Part shown: positions 55,284 through 64,000 of the stretch, piece after piece
Layout of the letters: every line of letters starts with the position of its first letter
Numbering within the stretch: position 1 is the first letter of the stretch
Origin: Paragyromitra xinjiangensis
Lineage: Eukaryota; Ascomycota; Pezizomycetes; Pezizales; Discinaceae
Direction of reading: 5' to 3'
DNA: 64,000 nucleotides
NCBI GenBank assembly: GCA_038503065.1
Contig: JBCAMK010000008.1
Location: 1,798,001-1,862,000 of the forward strand
Made by a program: the position numbers and the translations under genes
Notes under the pieces: generated by a model
What the model was told of the DNA's origin: nothing
The model's database searches: none
Seen by the model: only the letters and a program-made list of their open reading frames with translations

Positions 55284-56277
55284 ATGTATGTTTGCCTTAT
55301 CTCCATTTTTTCTACATTTAGGCCCATGGGAAGATTTACGGAATGGTGGATATTTTGATATGGATATGGGCGGAGGGGCAGTTTATGGGCGAGGATGGAA
55401 ATATGCTAATGGGGGGTTTTGTGGGGTAGGCTTATTCCTAAGGCTGATCGTAAGAAGATCCATGAGTACCTCTTCCGCGGTAAGCTTTAACTCCCGCCTT
55501 TTGAATTTTGGAGGTGCTGTGGTATGGGATGGAAATGGGAGCAAGATTTGGAGGTGCTGGAATGGGTTAAATGGAATTGGATAAGAGAAAGGGGTTGGAT
55601 CGGAACACGTTATGGAGGAAGATAGCAAGGACGGGAACAAAAGGCTGATATTCATAAATCAGAGGGTGTCCTCGTCGCGAAGAAGGACTTCAACCTCCCT
55701 AAGCATCAAGACATCGACACCAAGAACCTCTTTGTACGGCCTTCCCCCCAACCTCTACTCCACCACCAACTAACACCCAGTGCACAAACTAGGTCATCAA
55801 GGCTTGCCAATCCCTGACCTCGCGCGGATACCTCAAGACCCAGTTCTCGTGGCAATACTACTACTACACTCTGACCACCGAGGGTCTTGACTACCTCCGT
55901 GAATGGCTGCATCTCCCCGCTGAGATTGTCCCAGCAACCCACGTCAAGCAGGCTCGCAGCCATCCCCCCCCGCGTGGAATGCTCTCTGGTGACGGTGAGA
56001 GGAGGGGCGGTGGACGTGGTGGCCCACCGGGCGAGAGGGGTGATAGGGAAGGTGGTTACAGGAGGAGATTTGGTGATAGAGATGGTGGTAAGGAGGGTGG
56101 TGCTCCTGGGGAGTTCCAGCCCCAATTGTATGTTTTCCCGCTATCCCCTTCTTCGAAGCATGGCCTGGAAGCTCCAGGGTCTCTTGCCCGGAGCGAATAT
56201 GGTGATATTTTGGCTGACGAATGTGTTATAGCCGTGGTGGATTCGGTCGTGGACGTGGTGCCCCTCCTTCAGCTTAA
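55284..56277 (+). CDS. RPS10: 40S ribosomal protein S10 (eS10), split start codon
   Basis: Five exons give 167 aa: 55284-55285, 55430-55479, 55663-55733, 55793-56127, 56232-56277. The first coding exon is only the AT of the start codon; after a 144-bp intron (donor GTATGT, branch GCTAAT, acceptor GGGTAG) the G and CTT ATT CCT AAG follow, giving the family start [20 protein letters not shown]. The core continues [31 protein letters not shown] and [20 protein letters not shown]. The C-terminal third is Gly/Arg-rich ([14 protein letters not shown], ending RGRGAPPSA), longer than in yeast but usual in filamentous fungi. eS10 sits on the 40S beak near the mRNA entry side. Confidence 0.93.
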
Positions 56278-57519
56278 ATGCTGGTTGTACCCATATCCCC
56301 TTCCTTCTTTCTATCTACCTGCTCCGTTTCCTTTCCTTCTCGCCCGGATTCTTCCTTTTCTCTCACGATTAAATATATCGCAATTCTAGTTCGGTTGGGC
56401 TGGGTCGGGACAGGAAAAAAAAAGTAAACAGTGTCATGAAAAAATGAAACAAGATACAAAAAAGTTCCAAAACAACTACATCATCACGTTCTTGCTATGC
56501 GTGTGGGTGTGTATTCTTGAGAGGCTTTTTTTCTTTTGGTTTTTTTCATAGGGAATATAGGATTGCGTTGTGTTTTGCTCTTCAACTGCATGGTGTCTTT
56601 TGTCTGGGTCACATGCTGCAATAATTGATTCGAGGCCAAGAGAGACTAACGGCGGCTTGCGACATTTCTTTTTCCTTTGAAATAGCTATAATAAGCTTTC
56701 ACGGACTCACCAACAAGGTCAGGCTAACGCTATAATGTAGCTTCAATCGGTAAATTATTCCGGAGTGCATCCAAGATAAATCAAGCCACGTTCGCGACTA
56801 AAATAATAGCCAAATTTAAGTATACACGGCGAACACGAAAGTTACATTGCCCTAGGTTCGTGAAAATAATTTCCTCCATACTATCCCGTCGTAGTGGTCG
56901 AATAATAAGTGAAAAATATTCATTTCGTAGAAGTAAAAATAACAATGATAACCCGACCCGAAAAGGACCTAAAACCCCTTCCAAAAAGCAAAAACAGAAC
57001 CGCAAAACGCCTGCAAGCTAGGGAAGGGGGCATAAAAAGGATTTAAAGGTGAAAGAGACTGCAAGCCTCCGTATCCTTCTGTTTGTAACTCGACTTCCCT
57101 GTGGGAAGCACAAGTATCAATTTGTCGTCAGGTCATTTCGTATGCGGACCGACACAAAGGCAAAAGAAGGATATTTACAGAAGAAATAACACCCTAAACC
57201 AAAGGGAAATGACAGTGAGACTAATCATGAGAGCCGTGATAAGAGATAGGAAAAAAAATAACCCGGGGATAGCACTGGATAAGCTTATCTTCCAAAGCAT
57301 GATCCCATCCAAGCCGAATGCTCTTCTCTCCCCCCACTTTGATAACATTTGCATTCGTCTCGCTCTCCCATCTGAACCCATCTGGAATTTTGATTATCAT
57401 CACCAATCGACTCCCAATTCCTCATGCAGATAGAATTCCACATGCCAGTACTCCACATCATCGAGAACGAGAAAGAAAGATGAAAAAGATGAAACGTCAC
57501 AAAAATTCTCTCGTTTCCA
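56278..57519. other. Intergenic, convergent 3' flanks
   Basis: Lies between RPS10 (+) and the endosulfine gene (-). Short frames on both strands (57101-57629, 57285-57578) are shadows or untranslated sequence. No repeat of note. Confidence 0.5.
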
Positions 57520-58210
57520 TTAATGTGATGGGATCGGCACAGCACTCGAAGCACCCTCCTGCTTCTTCTGCTCCGCACCAGAAGCTGCCGTTGCCTTCTC
57601 CTCCTCTTCCGTGGAATTCACAGAGCTGAGCTCCTCGCCTTCAATGGGTTGTTGTGAGCCCATGGGGGACTTCGCGTACAGGAGAGAGCTCTCCTTGATG
57701 GGGGAGTTCGAGTTGCCACCTATGCTAGGGTGATGCGGGATATCTTTGGGGTCGGGGTGCTGGGAGCCGATGTTGGTTACGTCGGCATTGGGAGCGATAC
57801 CAGCTTTCTCGAGAGCATAGTCACCAGAGTCGAAGTATTTCCGTTCCTGTTTATCAAAGATGATTTTTCGTGGTTAGAATCAATTCCATCATCTTTTCGA
57901 TAATTTGTGTTTGGGCCGAGCGGGGGAGGGGTAGGCGAAGCAGGGGGGGTTAATGGTGATGGTTACTTTGAGCTTATTTTTGAGAATGTCCTTCTTTGAA
58001 GGTAGTTTGCCGTAGAGACGAAATAGTCTTTGTTCATCTTCTGACAAAGACTAAATTTTCGATATCGAATCGTTAGCTAGACGGCCCATTTCATCGCCAC
58101 TCCGCAAGCGGAAGCGGGGGATGCGAAAAAGAGAGCAGTGGTGGTCAATGCGCCAAGGTGGGGTAACGACTTACGCTGATGTCAATTTTGTTCTTCTGAT
58201 GGGGAAGCAT
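57520..58210 (-). CDS. Endosulfine/ARPP-19 family protein (Igo1-like)
   Basis: Three exons give 148 aa: 58210-58175, 58050-57967, 57846-57520; introns 124 and 120 bp. The product starts MLPHQKNKIDISLSEDEQRL, continues FRLYGKLPSKKDIL and has the diagnostic KYFDSGDYALEKAG motif: the Ser in FDSGDY is phosphorylated by Greatwall/Rim15 kinases, turning the protein into an inhibitor of PP2A-B55. The rest is disordered (HPDPKDIPHHPSIGGNSNSP, a Glu run and a Lys/Gln tail). In yeast Igo1/2 also protect mRNAs at entry into quiescence. No exon reaches a long ATG-started open frame, so simple ORF calling misses this gene entirely. Confidence 0.9.
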
Positions 58211-58953
58211 TGTAGAAGTTTTCGAATGGCTGGATGTTTAGTGAAGAGAATGTACAAAGGTTTCTTTTCCTGCTTGTATTTTCTGTAGAGGTTTGTGTGA
58301 GGTCGTGGTAGGATGTCGCGAGACAGTGGTTGTAGGCGAGGGAGAAGGGAAGGTGTAGTGGTGGTGGTGTGGAAGACTGGTGGTGTTGGTAGGTAAGTAA
58401 GTGAGGTGCCTCCGGGCCGTCCTTGAGATAGCTATTTTATGTAAAATAGATGGAAGCAGCCAGCAAGAGGTCTGAGAGAAAGCTTGCTTGGGTTGGAGGA
58501 TGTTGCGTTTTACTTATTTTTCCCTGTATGCATATCTTTGTAGCTATCCGGCGGGGTCGAAATGGGGGGCAGCCAATTTATCTGTGGATAATGAAACTGG
58601 GTTGATTCGTCTCCGCGGTGTCACAACTCCTGCAGAAACGGCTGTACTCTACTCTAATCTGTACCCTTTGCAGCTAGAATTACACCTGCTAAAATTGTAC
58701 TCTACAAGCTCTTTATATCGTATGGTCTATTGAGTGCGTAGCTATGGTCCTGATGCAAATCATAGGCCCGAGCGACGAGAAAAAATCATCGGCTATCGGG
58801 GCAACCGGTATTCGTTCCTTCTGGTTTTCTGAAAGCTCTGAGGTGGATTCAATTAAACGTACATGCTCCATTTAGATTCAAACGAAGCTCTTCTCCTCAC
58901 GGAGAGGAAGCCGCACGCGTGGTGGTGACTTTCGAGCCATTTCTCTCTTCCGG
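58211..58953. other. Endosulfine gene upstream region
   Basis: Promoter and leader of the endosulfine gene, then a weak frame at 58488-58733 with no domain. Confidence 0.4.
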
Positions 58954-59280
58954 TCACCTGTCTACAGAATGATGGAGAGATCGACAAAAGGGAGCAAGTC
59001 TATCATCTCTCGGGAAACGGGGAAGAGTAAGGCGGGGTTGATCTGTAGGGCTATCGTCATTTGGCAAAAGTCCCTGGTTACAGATAGATAAGTAAAGTCC
59101 AATTGCAGCCGCGTGAAGCTGATCGAATTGTGCTGTCAAGGATTGGTGAATCACGCTGTAGAACTCGTGCTCAGTCTTCACGATGGTCTTTTGAAAAAAG
59201 TGCCTCTTGGGTACCGTACCTGCTTCTCGATGGAAGGTGGCAGAAAAGATAACTACCCGAACGGCGACACGGTTCGTCAT
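58954..59280 (-). CDS. Hypothetical ORF, possibly an exon
   Basis: A 108-codon frame with protein-like text (FHREAGTVPKRHFFQKTIVK, then TEHEFYSVIHQSLTAQFDQL). It ends HHSVDR. The plus-strand frame over the same DNA (59113-59343) is less convincing. No family, no upstream exon identified. Confidence 0.3.
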   Translation of the reverse strand: MTNRVAVRVVIFSATFHREAGTVPKRHFFQKTIVKTEHEFYSVIHQSLTAQFDQLHAAAIGLYLSICNQGLLPNDDSPTDQPRLTLPRFPRDDRLAPFCRSLHHSVDR

Positions 59281-61065
59281 CTCTGTATGTCAGGATGCCG
59301 ATTCGAGACTGAGGAGTGGTCCCATGACGTTGGCTCGGGTTAGATGAATTGGTTAGAGCCCGATGTCCGATCTCCGCTGGACCTCCAAACCATCAAAGAG
59401 CAATCTTGGTGTGACACCTCAACACTCGCTCACCGATCCTGAGGTCATGGCTCTGAGACTAGCCAACGGCTATCCAACAGAGCCGCCCTGGAGCAAAGTG
59501 CAGTGGCTTTCCAATCAAGAGTGCTGCCAAGCGTCAGCGGGGCAACAGTGCCAAGGCTTTGATATTGGTGGTATTCCCAAGACACTTAGTTCAAGTTATT
59601 GTGAATCCTCTTTGAAATTAACAAGTCACCTACCATCAGCCAGGACCACTTCCTGAATCTTGAACTAGCTCTCCAGCCTAAAACAATTTGATTTGGGTAA
59701 AACGAATGAAACAGTCACGGCTACCAATATATCTATTGATGCACCCTAAAGTTCAAGAAATAGCTGTCTATATTAGGCCCCATAGGATATTAATTAGGCC
59801 ACCGATGCGCCCATCGGAGGGTAGTTGTTCAAGCACTATCAGACACATGGATTCTCCAGCTTTAGCTGCACACATCTCCGGGCTTATCCACCAGGGTCTC
59901 TCTCATCTTAGCAGATCCACCTAACTAACCCCCCCTCAGGTCATCGGCTTAGGTTTTAGATTCTCAATATTTACGCCATAGATCAAACTAGACCAACTTT
60001 ATTTAAAAGCCTCAATAGAGTATCTCGGGGAGCTATATATAGTCACAAGAGGTCACTCGACGGATTTCAAAGTTCTACTTTACCTAAAGGTAGATAGATA
60101 GATAGATAAATCATACACGCATCCTCACTTTACCCAAAGCACCACAGCACTACAGCACCACAAGAAAACAGCAAAATTTCGCAATTAATCTACCAAATCC
60201 TAGCTATGAATACCATTTTCCTATATTCTTCATTATCCTCAGCTATATTATTTGGCTCGTGATACCCTCTGTCTCTCTTATACACCACCTAGTATACGTT
60301 GCACCCCGTGGGAAGCTGAGCCGGCCTACCTACTACAACCGCTTTAACCATTCTTTTAGGCTACCTTCTCTAACTTAGATCCCGCATCCCCCAAGCCTTC
60401 CTCAGGCTTAACCTACAGCACCATTTCGTCCTCGTTCGCCCAGAACACCACCCACGAGAAAACAGAGTCAGACCAAATGGAACGTAGGAAATAACTCACT
60501 GCCAACTTATGGAATATTTAGACAGAAAGAAGCGCTAATTTAGATGGGGAATAATATAATAACATAGGTAAGTGTAGCAAGTGCAGGTAGCCCAAAACTT
60601 ATTCTCCAATGGCTTAAGTGTACATTTGGTTATCTTCAGTCCCTGATCTCAGAGATCCTCCGGTTCCCCTATATACCACTAAACTAGCTCTTGGAGAATA
60701 TATTAAGCATTTAACATTGCATGTCGATTTCGGTACCAAGAGTCTAGAAACTCTTATTCTTTCATCTCCTACAAATGCTCACGTTACTGACCACTAGCCA
60801 TTTACGATTTACATTTCTACTTCCTTACGTATTTTGAGTTAGTTTTTAAAAGTATAGGGACCCAGTGCCATAGAACTTGTTTCGCCGCTTACTATTTCGG
60901 TTTGAGTATTTAAATCTCGGGTTCGTAGTAACGGCCGCAGGGCCTTGCCGCTCTATAAAGGCATACAGGGTTAGGGTCCAACCCTAGCATGGAATGATTT
61001 CGTATCACTCTCCATCTTGTTTCACTCCATCAACCCCTCTAGCATCGCTTCCCAAACCATTCACC
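59281..61065. other. Intergenic, AT-rich
   Basis: No clear gene. Contains a (GATA)n microsatellite near 60092-60110 and, just before the next gene, an inverted telobox pair (GGGTTAGGG..CCAACCCTAG) at about 60969-60987. Frames at 59363-59656 and 59688-59924 are not convincing. Confidence 0.5.
60969..60987. promoter_or_regulatory. Inverted telobox pair upstream of 61066 gene
   Basis: GGGTTAGGGTCCAACCCTAG places two telobox halves in opposite orientation about 80 bp before the start codon. Teloboxes bind Myb-type factors in fungi and plants and mark promoters of translation and mitochondrial genes; function here is inferred. Confidence 0.4.
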
Positions 61066-62256
61066 ATGAAGCCCACCAGCATTCCTCGTGTCTCTCTCAC
61101 CAAGTCATTTTTCACCCGCTTCTCTTCCGTCATCCATCCACCCCTCCCTCTTACCCCAATCGAATCCCGCAAGTTCCTCTCCCTCATCAAAGACTCTTTC
61201 CGTACCCAACTCAGCGCTACCACCCCCGCCATCGCACCAACCGAACAGCATTTCTCGAAGATTGTCTCCGCCGCTCAGTCCGGCATCCCAGTCACCGATG
61301 AACTCAGTAAAGAGGAGCGCATCAAAAGGTTCCTCGAAGATCCGCTCGGCGTGTTCACCGAGCAGGCTTTACTCGGATCTGCGACCCCGGACCTAGCGGC
61401 TGTATGTTTGATGAAACACGCGAAACTGCAGCAAGGCAAGCCCGCGAATGGTGCTCGGGAGGTACGGGATGAGGAAAGCGCTGCAGGAGTAGTGTTAGGA
61501 GAGTTACGGAAGGCGGGGTTTGGCGCCCCAGCGGTGGTACTGAGGAATGAGGATCTTCTCAGGGCGGTCACCTATTCGCTCATTAGCGAGGGTCGGATAG
61601 ATGTGCTTGTGCGTTGGGCTAGGGTTACGAAAGAAGAGTCGCTCCTCCCATTAAGACGGAGTATCGTCAAGCAAACGGTTTACTATATAATGAATGAGCG
61701 CGGGTGGATGTTCGCAGCAGAGTTTTTTCGGCAGGTTGTGCAAGGGTCGCGGGAAAATCAGAGCCGGTTTTCACTAAGAGAGCATTGTTCTACGGGCTTG
61801 AAGCTATGTGAGGCGGGTCTAAAGGAGGGGCTCGGGAAGACACCGGAGTTTGCGAGGCTGGTACGGAGCTCGGTACATTGGGCAATCAATTGGCAGCAGC
61901 AGGCGGCGGTGAACCTGGCATATGGGAAGATGACGGGTGTGGGATTGAAGTATTTCTATAGCTTAGCGGAGAATAGTGATATTTTCTGGGAGCATCAAAA
62001 ATCGCCCTGGTATCATCAGAACTCGCGGCTGGCGATGGGGTTGGTATCAGAATGTTTGGAACAGAAGCAAGTGAAGGAAGCGGAAATGATCAATGAGCTT
62101 GTAAAGAAGCGGTTTGCTGAGAAAATCGGCTTAGGCCCAGAAGACGTGGGGGCGAAAATGGATGGGGATAAGGCTAGGACGGAGATGATCACAGAGAATC
62201 TAGAAGATGGGGAACATAGTTCTGACCTACAGGGCGTGTTGAACGGTTTGGGATGA
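61066..62256 (+). CDS. Fungal protein of unknown function, probably mitochondrial
   Basis: Single exon of 396 aa from ATG 61066 (context TTCACCATGA); an in-frame ATG at 60994 would add 24 residues. The N-terminus (MKPTSIPRVSLTKSFFTRFS) is rich in Ser, Thr, Lys and Arg with no acidic residue, like a mitochondrial presequence. Then IESRKFLSLIKDSFRTQL, an RFLEDPLGVFTEQALLGSAT segment, and helical stretches (RGWMFAAEFFRQVVQ, VHWAINWQQQAAVNLAYGKM) up to an acidic end. No catalytic motif is visible. It looks like one of the poorly characterised fungal proteins needed for mitochondrial gene expression, but I cannot name the family. Confidence 0.7.
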   Translation: MKPTSIPRVSLTKSFFTRFSSVIHPPLPLTPIESRKFLSLIKDSFRTQLSATTPAIAPTEQHFSKIVSAAQSGIPVTDELSKEERIKRFLEDPLGVFTEQALLGSATPDLAAVCLMKHAKLQQGKPANGAREVRDEESAAGVVLGELRKAGFGAPAVVLRNEDLLRAVTYSLISEGRIDVLVRWARVTKEESLLPLRRSIVKQTVYYIMNERGWMFAAEFFRQVVQGSRENQSRFSLREHCSTGLKLCEAGLKEGLGKTPEFARLVRSSVHWAINWQQQAAVNLAYGKMTGVGLKYFYSLAENSDIFWEHQKSPWYHQNSRLAMGLVSECLEQKQVKEAEMINELVKKRFAEKIGLGPEDVGAKMDGDKARTEMITENLEDGEHSSDLQGVLNGLG

Positions 62257-64000
62257 TCGGAGCTAGGGTCTTGCTTTTTCAGGCCTGTTTGAGCCTTTCC
62301 ACGTTTGCTTTTGTGAGGGTTTTCGTTACATCTGGCTACGCATATTGGGTGGGGAGGGTGGATCAAGGGTTCAGGCGTTTTGAAATACCTATTCAGGGTA
62401 TTATTTCAGTTTCATTCTGCCATTTCGGTTTGTACGGTAACAAAGACATGAGGCCTCATCTACTGGTAGTAAGCAGGTACCACACTCCGTGCATCAGATA
62501 TTTGCATGTACCATGCGGCGTGGATGTTTGCCGCTGTCGTCTAGATTACAGGTACCACCGACTCGTCATCGCAGATTTCGGCTTGTGGCGCATGTTTTCT
62601 GTGTTTTGTGTTTGTTTCTCCACGCGTGCGTGCAAGCACTCATAACTGCTGTGCCTTGTACGTGCGGGCTGTTTGCGCCGGTACAGCCATACAACTGAGT
62701 TTCCAGGTTTGTCCTCGTGCCAGTACCAACAGCACTCACCGATTCACGATTTGATCTCAGCGCCAAACAAGGTTTACGGTACCAATAGTCCTGAGTATGT
62801 AAATAGTTGAGTGCATGGGGTTATCGGTATTTTACAATTTGATATCCCCCAGCCCAGATGCTGAGGCCGGCGAATTATCGGCGTTGAAGCTGAAGAAGCA
62901 CCTCCTCAGGCGGTGCATACGAAAAAGGACCGAGAGAGCATGGCAACAGCAAGGCAAGTCGTGCATCGAAGAGACGTGTCAGCCACCAACGAGTGATACT
63001 TGCTCTGCCAGTACACCTCACAGCCCACCCTCCATCGTCCCCATGCGTCCTTCCTTTTAGACATTTTTTTCTCTCTCGACCATGATCCCGGGTACTTTTT
63101 TTTTCTCGCTCTTTTCTTCTCCCTCTTCCGTAACCCCATCGCTGTTGTCTAGCCCAAATAGCTACGCAGCTGCGTACGAGTACTCACACGTATGATGGGT
63201 CGGCACTGCTGCTCAACATCCTGGAGCTGCTGAATAGAGGCGGAGACCGACTGGATACATACTCAGGATAAAGGATACCTCGGTACATACATGTAACCTA
63301 GAGCGATGTGAAGATCTATACAAATAGCCTGGGCTGAGAAGGGGAGGATGAGCCTTTCTCAATTAGAGCACATAAAAAGCGATCTGGAAGTTGTCTTCTC
63401 CCTCATCGAGTCGCCGAAGGCTTCCGGCGGTCGATTCACGCCCTGGTTGGAAACTCTCCATAAGAGCCCGACAATCCTGTCCCAAACAGTGCGCAAAAAA
63501 CAATTCTCCGCCAACTTCCAACTGACCTCATACCTCATCCCTACCCAGGCAGACAGACTCATATCATAACACAAAAGCAGCCAGCGCTGGTAAACAAACC
63601 CTGCCCATATTAAATGCCCCTCCCCCTCATTTTACCTGCCCACACGCCCTCATCACAGCCTTTGCCGCCGCCCTACACTACAAACCTGTAACTGAACACG
63701 CCCCGCCCTCGTTTCTTGCTTAATTAGATCTTCCACCCCAAAAAGCACAAATACTTACCCCATCACCTACGAGTAGTCTCTAGTCTAACAAAAGTTAATC
63801 TAGCCTACTTCATCTTAAAGCTCATCGACTCCGTGCTCGCTTCGTTCAGCCCCCCTAAGTACTGCTCCCCCCGCAGTTATTCAGTATTTATTCCTCTCGG
63901 ACCGCCCGTGGTAACTCGGCAACCCTGGAGCTCGTAAAGCACAACGCAAGATACCGTCCTCGACGCAGCATGACACCACCGCCCAAACCGCCGTCCCCAG
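62257..64000. other. Right end of window, no clear gene
   Basis: Frames at 62253-62645, 62815-63060 and 63348-63569 lack domains and overlap frames on the other strand. From about 63600 the plus strand is C/T-rich, suggesting a promoter or leader for a gene starting beyond the window. Confidence 0.45.

Noticed and set aside
59340..59375. tRNA A-box-like TTAGATGAATTGGTTAGAGCC
   Set aside because: No B box or acceptor-stem partner follows within 80 bases.
1..64000. CRISPR arrays, rRNA genes, insertion sequences, intact transposons
   Set aside because: No regularly spaced repeat-spacer array, no rRNA-like stretch and no transposase, integrase or reverse-transcriptase motif was seen on either strand.

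Overview
The window is nuclear DNA of a filamentous ascomycete (Pezizomycotina). Almost every housekeeping gene is split by short introns (about 41-145 bp) with GT..AG ends and CTAAC/CTGAC-like branch points, and gene content is fungal: COPII Sec24, Rpd3 histone deacetylase, Cdk1, DNA polymerase delta catalytic subunit, DNA polymerase epsilon B subunit, aspartokinase, ribosomal proteins eS10 and uS10, an Igo1-type endosulfine and F-box/ankyrin proteins. Long intergenic stretches and decayed genes suggest a genome of moderate density; a Pezizomycetes-like lineage is a guess, not something the sequence proves. Exon coordinates given here were worked out by hand from splice signals and reading-frame continuity.

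Layout. 1-5.8 kb: no convincing gene, a G-rich simple repeat and a short telomere-like repeat. 5.9-10.2 kb (+): a family 28/1 sterol-glucosyltransferase-like protein with a UIM array. 11.6-12.8 kb (+): single-pass membrane protein. 13.1-13.8 kb (-): exons of an unrecognised, possibly secreted, probably broken gene. 14.8-16.3 kb (+): AIG1-like GTPase with a long coiled coil. 17.3-18.1 kb (-): unrecognised proline-rich protein. 19.1-20.2 kb (+): SPRY protein, convergent with DPB2 (20.5-22.7 kb, -). 22.9-24.3 kb (-): F-box/ankyrin protein. 25.1-25.6 kb (+): RPS20.

26.3-32.3 kb is a gene graveyard: a frame-broken ankyrin gene, GC-rich coiled-coil remnants, an RCC1-like pseudogene, an unrecognised multi-exon remnant, a TauD/TfdA dioxygenase pseudogene that has lost its iron-binding motif, and two tiny gene candidates.

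33.9-40.5 kb: POL3 (-) and aspartokinase (+) diverge from a shared promoter region. 42.5-44.0 kb (-): a second F-box/ankyrin protein. 45.1-51.7 kb: RPD3 (-) and SEC24 (+) diverge; RPD3 has two 10-nt microexons. 53.0-58.2 kb: CDK1 (+), RPS10 (+, start codon split by an intron) and an Igo1-type endosulfine (-). 61.1-62.3 kb (+): a probable mitochondrial protein of unknown function. The rest of the right end holds no clear gene.

These genes do not form one pathway. Functional links exist only as coincidental neighbours: two replicative polymerase subunits, and Cdk1 close to an endosulfine that in yeast restrains the PP2A phosphatase opposing Cdk1.
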